64,000 nucleotides of DNA from Bacillus sp. Marseille-Q1617 (GTDB lineage Bacteria; Bacillota; Bacilli; Bacillales; Bacillaceae_B). The translations under genes and the position numbers were made by a program. The notes beneath the pieces are model-generated. The model saw nothing but the letters and a program-made list of their open reading frames with translations, was not told where the DNA came from and ran no database searches. Below are positions 32,905-42,850 of this stretch, in pieces (position 1 is the first letter of the stretch; each line of letters begins with the position of its first letter). Location: NCBI RefSeq assembly GCF_903645295.1, contig NZ_CAHJXM010000001.1, positions 2,047,501-2,111,500 on the forward strand. Reading direction: 5' to 3'.

Positions 32905-33918
32905 TCAGCGTATATTTAAACTGATAGTTGAAAGCATCACTTTTGCCCGCGGATCCTGAAGCCAGCAATCTACGTGATGGTCACTGGAAAGCGTTGTCTT
33001 AACCGGATACACACGGTCGCAGACTTCCATGGCCATATCGCAGCGGGCGGAGAACGGGCACCCTGCCGGATGCGAAAATAAATCCGGCGGTGATCCCGAT
33101 ATCGGTGTAAGAGCCGCTCCATCAAGATCGAGCCGCGGCACCGATTTTAACAGCCCTTGTGTATAAGGGTGCTGAGGCTTATAAAAGATCTCTCTTCTAG
33201 TACCTTCTTCAACGATTTTCCCGGCATACATGACCGCAATACGATCTGCAACCTGGGCCACCACACCTAAGTCATGTGTGATCAGTATGATAGAAACGCC
33301 CGTTTTACGCTGGACTTCTTTGAAGAGCTCCAGAATTTGGGCTTGAATCGTAACATCCAGCGCAGTGGTCGGTTCATCGGCTATCAGAACATCCGGCTGA
33401 CAGACAAGGGCCATCGCAATCACGATACGCTGTCTCATCCCGCCGCTGAACTGGTGAGGATACTGTTTCAAACGTTCCTCGGGATGAGGAATCCCTACCA
33501 GATTGAGCATCTCAACGGCTTTCTTGGATGCTTCTTTCTTTGAAATATTCTCATGCTGCAAAATGCCCTCCATGATTTGTTCCCCAATCGTAAGAGTAGG
33601 GTTCAGGGCCGTCATGGGATCCTGAAAGATCATGGAGATATCTTTTCCCCGCACATTTCGCATCTCTTTTTCTGATAACTTCAGTAAGTCCTGTCCTTTA
33701 AATAGAATGGATCCCTCTGTTATCCTTCCTGGAGGATTCGGAATGAGCCTCATGATGCTCTGTGAGGTCACGCTTTTTCCACAGCCGGATTCCCCGACGA
33801 TGGCAAGAGTTTCCCCCTTGTTCAATTGAACATTCACTCCCCGGACTGCTTTTACTTCCCCTCCATATGTAGCAAAGGATACATGTAGATCATGAACGGA
33901 TAGTACAGTGTTTTTCAT
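32905..33918 (-). CDS. dppD: dipeptide ABC importer ATPase DppD
   Basis: 337 residues. Walker [10 protein letters not shown], signature FSGGMRQRIVIAMAL, Walker B VLIADEPTTALDVT, and an Opp/Dpp-type C-terminal tail with GCPFSARCDMAMEVC. It pairs with YkfD, encoded later in the operon, to power DppBC. The start lies six bases after the dppC stop. Confidence 0.95.
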   Translation of the reverse strand: MKNTVLSVHDLHVSFATYGGEVKAVRGVNVQLNKGETLAIVGESGCGKSVTSQSIMRLIPNPPGRITEGSILFKGQDLLKLSEKEMRNVRGKDISMIFQDPMTALNPTLTIGEQIMEGILQHENISKKEASKKAVEMLNLVGIPHPEERLKQYPHQFSGGMRQRIVIAMALVCQPDVLIADEPTTALDVTIQAQILELFKEVQRKTGVSIILITHDLGVVAQVADRIAVMYAGKIVEEGTRREIFYKPQHPYTQGLLKSVPRLDLDGAALTPISGSPPDLFSHPAGCPFSARCDMAMEVCDRVYPVKTTLSSDHHVDCWLQDPRAKVMLSTISLNIR

Positions 33919-33924
33919 AGATGG

Positions 33925-34878
33925 TTACCTCCTCAGCTTAGGATCGAGAGCATCCTGAAGCCCGTCACCTAACACGTTAAATGAAAACATCGTCAACGAA
34001 ATAAATAATGCCGGGAAGAAAAGACGCCACCAGTAGCCTGAGAGAATCGTAGATAATCCATCATTGGCCATTACGCCCCAGCTTGCATAAGGTGCCTGGA
34101 TCCCGAGACCGAGAAAGCTTAAGAATGCTTCTGCAAAAATGGCACTGGGCACCGTCAGCGTCATCTGGACGATGATCGGTCCCATCGTATTCGGCAGCAG
34201 GTTCTTCCGGATGATCCTGGCCGTTTTCGTTCCAAACGTTTTTGATGCCAGGATGAATTCATAATTCTTGATTTGAAGCACCTGCCCGCGTACAATCCTC
34301 GCCATTCCGATCCAGCCTGTGACGGTCAATGCTACAATGATGGTAGACAAGCCGGGGCCCATCACGACCATCAATAAAATGACAACCAGTAAGTAAGGAA
34401 GTCCGTATAGAATTTCGACGATACGCATCATCACGCTATCCGTTTTTCCGCCTTTGTATCCGGCAACTCCCCCATAGATGATACCAATCACAAAATCAAT
34501 CAATGCGGCCATGAAACCGACAAACAGGGAAATGCGTGCGCCGTACCAAGTCCTCGTAAACACATCCCGTCCTAAATCATCCGTCCCGAACCAGTGCTGG
34601 CTCGAAGGCGGCAGGTTCTGGCTCGCCAGTGTCTGTTTCGTCACATCGTGCGGGGAGATGATGGGACCCATGACAGCCATGAAGATCAACAGAATCAAGA
34701 AGACGAATCCCAGCATCGCCAATTTATTCTTTAAAAGGCGTATCCATGCATCCTGCCAGTAGGAAAGGCTTGGCCTTACAACAGCTTCAGCTTCCTCCTT
34801 ATTTTTCTTTTTTGGAATGAACCATTCGTCCAATGCTTCGTCAGGCATCTTAGAATGTTGATGTTGTGGTGCCCCCAT
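33925..34878 (-). CDS. dppC: dipeptide ABC importer permease DppC
   Basis: 317 residues with six membrane helices after a cytoplasmic N-terminal stretch of about 45 residues. HWFGTDDLGRDVFTR is the conserved block of the OppC/DppC N-terminal domain, and the ATPase-contact loop is near ASKTFGTKTARIIRKNLLPN. Its start and the dppB stop share a base (34878), so the two are coupled. Confidence 0.95.
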   Translation of the reverse strand: MGAPQHQHSKMPDEALDEWFIPKKKNKEEAEAVVRPSLSYWQDAWIRLLKNKLAMLGFVFLILLIFMAVMGPIISPHDVTKQTLASQNLPPSSQHWFGTDDLGRDVFTRTWYGARISLFVGFMAALIDFVIGIIYGGVAGYKGGKTDSVMMRIVEILYGLPYLLVVILLMVVMGPGLSTIIVALTVTGWIGMARIVRGQVLQIKNYEFILASKTFGTKTARIIRKNLLPNTMGPIIVQMTLTVPSAIFAEAFLSFLGLGIQAPYASWGVMANDGLSTILSGYWWRLFFPALFISLTMFSFNVLGDGLQDALDPKLRR

Positions 34879-35810
34879 TATTTCGCCTCCTTCTTATGCA
34901 GTTTGATGCGCGGGTCCAGGAAGCCGTATGCTAAATCAACCAGGAACAGCATGACAATCAAGAATGCACTATAGAAGACGGTCGTTCCCATGATGACCGG
35001 ATAGTCACGCTGGTTGATGCTCTCTACAAAATATTTTCCCATCCCCGGGATGGCAAAGATTTGTTCAATGACGAACGTCCCCGTCAGAATGCCGGCCGCC
35101 AGTGTGCCCAGGACGGTCACGACCGGAAGCAGTGCATTACGCAGTGCATGCTTGATGACAATCTTGAAGGGGGATAAACCTTTAGCCCTGGCAGTACGTA
35201 TATAGTCCTGTGTAAGAACCTCCAGCATGCTTGAACGTGTCAAACGGGCAATGATCGCCATTGGCCCGGTGGCTAATGCAAGCGTAGGAAGAATCATATG
35301 TTTCCAGCTTGTCCATGTGGCCACCGGCAGGATTTGCCAGTTTACAGCTACCTGTTGAATTAACATCGTTGCCATGACAAAGTTAGGGATTGAAATTCCC
35401 AGTACCGCAAAGGTCATTGCCATGTAATCGATCATCCGGTTATGCCGGAGGGCAGCCAATATACCAAGTATGATTCCTGACAATACAGCAATCATCAGGG
35501 TGATCATCCCTAATTCGAAGGAAATCGGGAAGCCTCTCCCTAATAAATCATTAACGGTTTGAGAAGGCTGTGTGATCGAAGGACCGAAATCCAATGTTAC
35601 GAGTGATTTTAAATAAAGAGCGTATTGAACCAATAATGGTTCATCAAGATGATAGTGCGCTTCCAGATTTTTTTGAACCATTTCACTTGTGTTTCTCTCC
35701 TCGTTGAATGGCGAACCCGGAATGGCATGCATCAGGAAAAAGGTAAGAGTGACAATCAGCCACAATGTGATGACCATGGCCAAAAGCCTTTTTAACAAAT
35801 ATGTACCCAT
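34878..35810 (-). CDS. dppB: dipeptide ABC importer permease DppB
   Basis: 310 residues with six helices, of the OppB/DppB type: YLLKRLLAMVITLW opens it, FMHAIPGSPF and LGISIPNFV follow, and RTARAKGLSPFKIVIKHALRNA is the contact loop for the ATPases. It forms the channel with DppC. It lies 15 bases after dppA. Confidence 0.95.
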   Translation of the reverse strand: MGTYLLKRLLAMVITLWLIVTLTFFLMHAIPGSPFNEERNTSEMVQKNLEAHYHLDEPLLVQYALYLKSLVTLDFGPSITQPSQTVNDLLGRGFPISFELGMITLMIAVLSGIILGILAALRHNRMIDYMAMTFAVLGISIPNFVMATMLIQQVAVNWQILPVATWTSWKHMILPTLALATGPMAIIARLTRSSMLEVLTQDYIRTARAKGLSPFKIVIKHALRNALLPVVTVLGTLAAGILTGTFVIEQIFAIPGMGKYFVESINQRDYPVIMGTTVFYSAFLIVMLFLVDLAYGFLDPRIKLHKKEAK

Positions 35811-35825
35811 CAGTTTTCACACTTT

Positions 35826-36650
35826 CTAACAGAATGTAGTTTTCATCGCCAGTTCGGTCATCACGACCATTGCCCGGTAAGCTTCTAATATATCTTTTGC
35901 CTGAAAGCGGACAGTCGTTGTGCCTGGCTCAAGGACAGTGCCGGGCATGATGCTCGCCCATTCAGCCTGTCCATAGTTGGCAAACTCGATCCGGAGAACC
36001 GGGTTATCAGGCGGTACGAGCGGCTTTACATTCTTGCGGTTCAAAAGAGCTTGTTCCGTTTTCTCTTTTAATAATGTTTGTGCTTTAGCAGGGGTTAAGC
36101 TTTTGGCAACAGAGCGGGAGATTGTTTCCTTTACAACAGCTGTCGTCACATTTGGGATGAGGCTCTCCGCTTCGAGTGCCGCCTGATCGTCTCCAGCCAC
36201 CAGCAGGACAGGGACACCATAATGCCCTGCAACATATGCATTGAATCCCATTTCACCTATGGGCGTATCATCTATATACATATGCCTGACACCGAAAATC
36301 ATCGAATGAGACATCACACCCTTCATCGAGGCCCTTGCATGATAGCCAACAAAAAAAGCACCTTGGAACGTCTCATCCAGTCCCTGCACCATCGAAAATG
36401 GTTTTACTCCACCGGATATCAACTTTGTTTCAGGGTGCAGCTTTTCAATTAACAGATTGTTCATTTGAGAATGGCTGTCATTGACCAACACATTGCTGCA
36501 GCCGCTGTCAAAAGCAGCATGGATGACAGCATTGGCTTCTTCTGTCATGATGAGCCTTCCTCGTTCGTAATTGTGCTTCGTCGAATCCACATGAGTATGA
36601 TCGACCAGACCCGTGATTCCCTCCATATCCACTGACATGTAGATATTCAT
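35826..36650 (-). CDS. dppA: D-aminopeptidase DppA
   Basis: 274 residues. The zinc ligands Asp8, Glu10, His60, His104 and Glu133 and the catalytic His115 of the B. subtilis enzyme are all present at the same positions (SVDMEG, NDSHSQ, GYHARA, SHSM, GEMG). It removes D-amino acids such as D-Ala from imported peptides as a decameric zinc enzyme. First gene of the long dpp-ykf unit; its ATG follows AAAGGAGGTGAG. Confidence 0.96.
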   Translation of the reverse strand: MNIYMSVDMEGITGLVDHTHVDSTKHNYERGRLIMTEEANAVIHAAFDSGCSNVLVNDSHSQMNNLLIEKLHPETKLISGGVKPFSMVQGLDETFQGAFFVGYHARASMKGVMSHSMIFGVRHMYIDDTPIGEMGFNAYVAGHYGVPVLLVAGDDQAALEAESLIPNVTTAVVKETISRSVAKSLTPAKAQTLLKEKTEQALLNRKNVKPLVPPDNPVLRIEFANYGQAEWASIMPGTVLEPGTTTVRFQAKDILEAYRAMVVMTELAMKTTFC

Positions 36651-36685
36651 ATTTATCTCACCTCCTTTATAGGAAAAATTATTTA

Positions 36686-36726
36686 AATTTTCTTAATATT
36701 ATAGATATTATTTCAGAATATTTCAA
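36686..36726 (-). promoter_or_regulatory. dpp promoter with overlapping CodY-like boxes
   Basis: On the minus strand TTGAAA (36721-36726), 17 bases, TATAAT (36698-36703). AATTTTCTTAATATT on the plus strand (36686-36700) matches the CodY motif AATTTTCWGAAAATT at 13 of 15 positions and covers the -10 and start. A weaker box (36708-36722, 11 of 15) fills the spacer. B. subtilis dpp is a classical CodY target. Confidence 0.7.
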
Positions 36727-36950
36727 TAACATTTCAGTCAAAAAGGAATATATTCCTATTTTTAAATATTACAGGAAATTAGACTTATTTTACTTCGAGA
36801 TCTCTTTTTGAAGGACGTCTATTTGAACTATGTTTGGGCAGGGTTTCCTTGAATAGTGAACGAGGATCCCGAATATGTTATACAACTGATACCTTATCCT
36901 TATTTACCATAGGTTAATTCCATATGTAAATTGCCCTTCTTTTTTCCTAC

Positions 36951-36985
36951 AAAAAAAAGCCAAAGCACTTACACATGCTTTGGCT
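36951..36985 (-). terminator. intrinsic terminator of xpt-pbuX
   Basis: On the minus strand AGCCAAAGCA pairs with TGCTTTGGCT (one flanking mismatch) and is followed by TTTTTTT. Between it and the dpp promoter (36727-36950) I see no gene. Confidence 0.92.
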
Positions 36986-37001
36986 GATTCAATAACTTCA
37001 T

Positions 37002-38887
<1,886 letters not shown>

Positions 38888-38929
38888 TTATTCATGCTCC
38901 CTTCAGACGATTCCTAATATAACCCCAAT

Positions 38930-38985
38930 AAAAAAACCTAAAGACCATCGCACTCAAAGACTGAGTGAACAATGATCTTTAGGTA
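38930..38985 (-). terminator. riboswitch terminator in the xpt leader
   Basis: On the minus strand ACCTAAAGATCAT...CACTCA pairs with TGAGTG...ATGGTCTTTAGGT, then TTTTTTT. It is the expression platform of the purine riboswitch. Confidence 0.92.
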
Positions 38986-39032
38986 TATGAAAAAGGCAAA
39001 GAAAGCCGCACAAATATCCCTGTCATCCATTG

Positions 39033-39105
39033 CTCACCCATAGTCGAACGATTTACGGTCATTCGGTAGAAACTTGCAGGCCCTATCCCCGCGATTATAT
39101 GAGTG
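39033..39105 (-). ncRNA. purine (guanine-type) riboswitch
   Basis: On the minus strand the aptamer reads ACTCATATAATCGCGGGGAT, then GGCCTGCAAGTTTCTACC, ATGACCGTAAATCGTT and CGACTATGGGTGAG, the conserved three-way junction of the xpt riboswitch. The residue that pairs with the ligand is C (CGACTATG), which specifies guanine or hypoxanthine rather than adenine. Binding should favour the downstream terminator and turn xpt-pbuX off. Confidence 0.96.
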
Positions 39106-39126
39106 AATGTTTGTTTGATTACCGTT

Positions 39127-39155
39127 AGTATAAAGGGTATGTACGTGGTTGTAAA
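39127..39155 (-). promoter_or_regulatory. promoter of xpt-pbuX
   Basis: On the minus strand TTTACA (39150-39155), 17 bases, TATACT (39127-39132), about 20 bases ahead of the riboswitch. Confidence 0.75.
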
Positions 39156-39211
39156 GATAAATCACATACATTTTAATAAAAAATATGATTTTTGTTCGTG
39201 TTTAGCCGTGA

Positions 39212-40342
39212 TTATTTGATCGCGCACCTATTCGGACCGATTTCCATTTCACGCTGCTTGTCATCATCAGGTGTTATCTTACCCATATTGGTTTCCCTGA
39301 TTTCCTGATATGCATTCGGCTGAGGGGGAAGGTCCTCACTGACTGCTTTCCTGAATTCACTTTCATCCTCGATGTTCAATCCATGATTTTCTTTGTACAA
39401 AACCCCCAGCTTCTCAGCGACGCTGCCATCTTCATTCATTTCCTTAATCGTCATGAAATGAGCCGGAAGGACGATTAATTCATCGTCTAAAGCCTTGTAT
39501 CTCTCATACAATGAGTGACGAAGATCATTAGCCCAGTCACCGGCTTTACCTGCAAGATCCGGACGTCCGATCGAGTCGATAAACAAGATGTCACCCGTCA
39601 ATAAATAAGATTCATCAATGATTAGGGAGGTACTGCCGATGGTGTGGCCAGGTGAATATAAAGGATGGATGGAAATCACTGAATCGCCAATTTTGATGTC
39701 ATTCCCTTCTTCCAACGGAGTGAATCCGAATATCACTTCCTCTGCATCTTTAGGAGGAAGAAAATACTCTGCACCGGAAGAGTCGGCCAGTTTTCTTCCT
39801 CCAGAAATATGATCAGCATGCAGATGGGTATCAATCAACGCTTTGATTTTCACGCCTTTTTCCTTGGCAAAGTTTTCAAAGACTTCGGTCATTCTGGTTG
39901 TATCCACCACAGCCCCTTCTCCATTAGATTCTATAAAGTAGGACAGACAGCCTTTCCCTATTCGTACAAATTGATAAATCGTGCCGCCACTCTTTAAATC
40001 ACCGACTTTGATCGGCTCTAAATGTTCACTCCAGGCTTGCATGCCGCCCTCAATGGAATATACATTATCATAGCCGTGTCCGGCAATTTGTTCCGCTGCT
40101 TTTTTTGAAGAGTTTCCTTTTGAACAAATCACATAGATCGGTTCATCTTTTGGTAAATGATCGACAATAGGGTCAATACCGTCCACCAAATCAGAATAGG
40201 GGGTATTTAGAACTTCAATTGATTTCCCTTCCACTTTCCAGTCATTAAAATCCCCCTTTTTTCGGACATCAAGAATGAACGCTTTTTCATTTTTTATGAC
40301 TTTTTGTGCTATTTCTTTTACTGATATTGATTTTACAGACAA
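39212..40342 (-). CDS. rhodanese/metallo-beta-lactamase fusion (persulfide dioxygenase-type)
   Basis: 376 residues. Residues 1-110 are a rhodanese domain with the active Cys73 in ICSKGNSS; from about 120 on is a metallo-beta-lactamase domain with HLHADH (173-178), a GHTIGSTS block and [17 protein letters not shown], the persulfide-dioxygenase subgroup (ETHE1/CstB relatives) that oxidises glutathione-like persulfide to sulfite. The rhodanese comes first, the reverse of most fusions. The C-terminal 35 residues end PNRCAIK, with a Cys near the end. The start is TTG 40342 behind GAGGAGG. It lies beside a sulfite-using operon, which could take up its product. Confidence 0.85.
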   Translation of the reverse strand: MSVKSISVKEIAQKVIKNEKAFILDVRKKGDFNDWKVEGKSIEVLNTPYSDLVDGIDPIVDHLPKDEPIYVICSKGNSSKKAAEQIAGHGYDNVYSIEGGMQAWSEHLEPIKVGDLKSGGTIYQFVRIGKGCLSYFIESNGEGAVVDTTRMTEVFENFAKEKGVKIKALIDTHLHADHISGGRKLADSSGAEYFLPPKDAEEVIFGFTPLEEGNDIKIGDSVISIHPLYSPGHTIGSTSLIIDESYLLTGDILFIDSIGRPDLAGKAGDWANDLRHSLYERYKALDDELIVLPAHFMTIKEMNEDGSVAEKLGVLYKENHGLNIEDESEFRKAVSEDLPPQPNAYQEIRETNMGKITPDDDKQREMEIGPNRCAIK

Positions 40343-40434
40343 TGGAATACCTCCTCAATAATAAAGATACTTGGTTATTTAGTTTGGTGTTGGCACCGGT
40401 AACTTACTAGGTCGATAAAAATTTGGGGTTAAAA

Positions 40435-40466
40435 AAGGGAATGCATACAATTAGTAGCATTCCCTT
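40435..40466 (-). terminator. terminator of the sulfate assimilation operon
   Basis: AAGGGAATGC pairs with GCATTCCCTT, and TTTTTTAA follows on the minus strand. Confidence 0.92.
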
Positions 40467-40541
40467 GATTCACACCATTATTTAATTTATTCAAACTCTA
40501 CTATTCTTCAGCAATAAAATCAAAAAAAGAGAGATTTTCAT

Positions 40542-41093
40542 CTATAACTCGTCCGCCATATCCTTTAGTAACTTGAACTTTTCTTCCCTGCTAAGTGCAG
40601 TTTGGTTGATTTCCTTTCTTCTCTTAGCCAAGTACGATAGTGATTCAATAAATAAGTCATCAGATTGTTCCATGAACTGGCTGCATAATTTTTTTGCTAA
40701 ATAAGGGCTGGCACCGTTCGTTGACACAGAGATCGTTAAATATCCCTTTTGCATAAATGAAGTCATTTGAAAATCACTATTTTCTCCTTGATCTACCAAG
40801 GATACAAGTTGATAAGGGGATGCCTGCCTTTTTATCCATTCATTTATCTTTTTCTGATCAGTTGCTGCAATGATGAACCAGGCATCCTCCAAATCAGCTT
40901 TTTCGACTGTTTTTTGTTTCCACTGAATTTCTTTTCTGACAGCAAGCTCCCTGATTCCTTCAACTGCCTGCGGGCTCACCACTGTCACTTCTGCTCCATG
41001 TTCCAAAAATACAAGAAGCTTCCTTAACGCGATTCTCCCTCCGCCTGCCACGGTTACTCTTCTTTCTTTCATCTCAACCATAAGAGGAAGCAA
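40542..41093 (-). CDS. sirC: precorrin-2 dehydrogenase/sirohydrochlorin-type SirC (YlnF)
   Basis: 183 residues. An N-terminal NAD-binding domain with VTVAGGGRIALRK and AEVTVVSP, then the Met8p/CysG-type domain. It oxidises precorrin-2 to sirohydrochlorin with NAD. The TTG at 41093 lies within the end of sirB (20-base overlap) behind GGGGGAG. Last gene of the cys operon. Confidence 0.88.
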   Translation of the reverse strand: MLPLMVEMKERRVTVAGGGRIALRKLLVFLEHGAEVTVVSPQAVEGIRELAVRKEIQWKQKTVEKADLEDAWFIIAATDQKKINEWIKRQASPYQLVSLVDQGENSDFQMTSFMQKGYLTISVSTNGASPYLAKKLCSQFMEQSDDLFIESLSYLAKRRKEINQTALSREEKFKLLKDMADEL

Positions 41094-41823
41094 TGTGTTC
41101 TCCCCCTTTCATCGTTTCTTTAACCCGGTCTATAAACGCTTCTGCAACCATAGAATCTTTACCTAAGTAGCCACCGAGCAATAGACGGGTGTTTTCATCA
41201 TTCATGTCTTTTTCTATTCCTTTCATCAATAACCCGGTAAACAGTAAGTAAGGAATGAAGACAACCTTCTTCCCTGTGTGCTTTGCTTTTTTAAGTGTGT
41301 CTTGAAAGCTCGGCGGAGCGGCGGTCAGAAAACAGATCCAGACATATTTTAAACCCGTTTTTTTCTGAACAATTTCAGCAATCATTGCCAAATCCCTTTT
41401 CACTTCAGGGTCCGAGCTTCCTCTTCCGATCAAAACAGCAATGGTCGAAGGATCCATTTCCCTGCATTCATCGATTCTGTTAATCACGGAGTCAACCATT
41501 TTTTCATGTACCCCTATCGGTTTTCCGTAATTGATCGAGATGGATGGATGTTTAGCTTTACATGCTTTCAGCACGTCAGGTATATCCTTTTTCGAATGGG
41601 CAGCAGTCAGTAATAAAAGAGGAACAACGGAAATTCGTTCTGCCCCTTTCTTCACACATTCATCAAATCCCTCTTCAATGGAAGGGGATGCAAGCTCAAG
41701 GAAACAGATTTCCTGAATGTCTGCGTCTATATGAGGCTTGCATTCATTAATAAAACTGACTGCTTCTTCCCGTGCCTCCCTAAGTCTGCTCCCATGACAT
41801 ACATATAAAACGGCATGTGCCAT
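41074..41823 (-). CDS. sirB: sirohydrochlorin ferrochelatase SirB (YlnE)
   Basis: 249 residues of the CbiX/SirB family: two similar halves with the start MAHAVLYVCHGSR holding the metal-binding His, and a second His region in VPLLLLTAAHSKKDIP. It inserts iron into sirohydrochlorin to give siroheme. The ATG directly follows the sumT stop, and the gene overlaps sirC. Confidence 0.92.
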   Translation of the reverse strand: MAHAVLYVCHGSRLREAREEAVSFINECKPHIDADIQEICFLELASPSIEEGFDECVKKGAERISVVPLLLLTAAHSKKDIPDVLKACKAKHPSISINYGKPIGVHEKMVDSVINRIDECREMDPSTIAVLIGRGSSDPEVKRDLAMIAEIVQKKTGLKYVWICFLTAAPPSFQDTLKKAKHTGKKVVFIPYLLFTGLLMKGIEKDMNDENTRLLLGGYLGKDSMVAEAFIDRVKETMKGGEHIASSYG

Positions 41824-42600
41824 CTATAATGCCTCACTTATCTGACGCTTTTCAACCATTTCTTCAAACCACTGGATTTTCTCCCGATAACGGACAACTT
41901 CCCCGACAATGATCATACTCGGATTTGAAATCTTTGCTTCCTTCACGATATCCACGATGGTCTCAAGCGTACCTGTGACGGTTCTTTGCACTTCGGTTGT
42001 ACCCCAGTGCACGAGGGCGACCGGCGTATCTTTGCTCTTTCCATATTTCATAAGTTTCCCTTTAATATATGGGAGATTACTGACCCCCATATAAATGGCC
42101 AAGGTATCGATTCCTTTCGAAAGACCTTCCCATTTTTCTTCCTCAAATTGGTTATTCTGGCGATGACCCGTCACGAAAGCGACCGACGAACTGGCGTCCC
42201 TGTGCGTGACCGGTATCCCTGCATAGGAAGCTGCGGCAATTCCAGACGTGATTCCCGGAATGATTTCAAACGGGATGTTTTTGTCTGCGAGGGCTTCAGC
42301 TTCCTCCCCGCCCCTTCCGAATACGAAAGGATCGCCTCCTTTCAACCTGACGACTTCTTTTCCACCGGAAGCGTATCTCACAAGAAAATGATTGATGGTT
42401 TCCTGTTTCATTGTGTGATAGTTTGGCAGTTTTCCACAGTAGATCAAATCCGCCCCTTTCCTGGCATATGTCAGAAGTTCTTTATTCACGAGACGGTCAT
42501 AAAGAATCACATCCGCTTTCTCTATCGCCTTCAGTGCCTTAAGCGTAATCAAATCTGGATCTCCCGGACCCGCTCCAACCAAGTAAACCTTTCCCATCAT
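41824..42600 (-). CDS. sumT: uroporphyrinogen-III C-methyltransferase SumT (YlnD)
   Basis: 258 residues with SAM-binding blocks VGAGPGDPDLITLKA at the start, YDRLV, RLKGGDPFVFGRG, and IPGITSGIAAASYAGIP. It makes precorrin-2 from uroporphyrinogen III, the first siroheme step. Its ATG overlaps the stop of the small upstream gene. A second ATG at 42597 is possible. Confidence 0.95.
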   Translation of the reverse strand: MMGKVYLVGAGPGDPDLITLKALKAIEKADVILYDRLVNKELLTYARKGADLIYCGKLPNYHTMKQETINHFLVRYASGGKEVVRLKGGDPFVFGRGGEEAEALADKNIPFEIIPGITSGIAAASYAGIPVTHRDASSSVAFVTGHRQNNQFEEEKWEGLSKGIDTLAIYMGVSNLPYIKGKLMKYGKSKDTPVALVHWGTTEVQRTVTGTLETIVDIVKEAKISNPSMIIVGEVVRYREKIQWFEEMVEKRQISEAL

Positions 42601-42836
42601 CGAATTCCCCCTACAGAGTTTGTACTTGTTTCCTGTTCGTGAAGTACATATCCTGCACCGTTTCCTCGTATTCTTCGTTTCTCATAAAGAGAAATGTCCT
42701 GGATTACTGGTTTTTTCAAGAAATACTTTTCCAGCTCTATTTCTACAAGATCGAAGGCTTTTTCATCTTGTTCTGCAGCAACGATGACACTTGTCACAGA
42801 TGCAGGCGTCGTTACTTCAAACCGGTACAGATTCAT
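42597..42836 (-). CDS. DUF3906 family protein
   Basis: 79 residues, starting MNLYRFEVTTPASVTSVIVAAEQDEKAF. This is a short domain of the DUF3906 type found in Bacillus sulfur or siroheme loci, without a known role. The start is ATG 42836 behind GGGAGGG; ATG 42851 is part of that site. It sits between the sulfite reductase (14-base gap) and sumT (overlap). Confidence 0.72.
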   Translation of the reverse strand: MNLYRFEVTTPASVTSVIVAAEQDEKAFDLVEIELEKYFLKKPVIQDISLYEKRRIRGNGAGYVLHEQETSTNSVGGIR

Positions 42837-42850
42837 GCAGATCCCTCCCA

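Noticed and set aside
39033..39105. Adenine-specific purine riboswitch
   Set aside because: The ligand-pairing base is C, not U, and the genes are xpt-pbuX, so it is of the guanine type.
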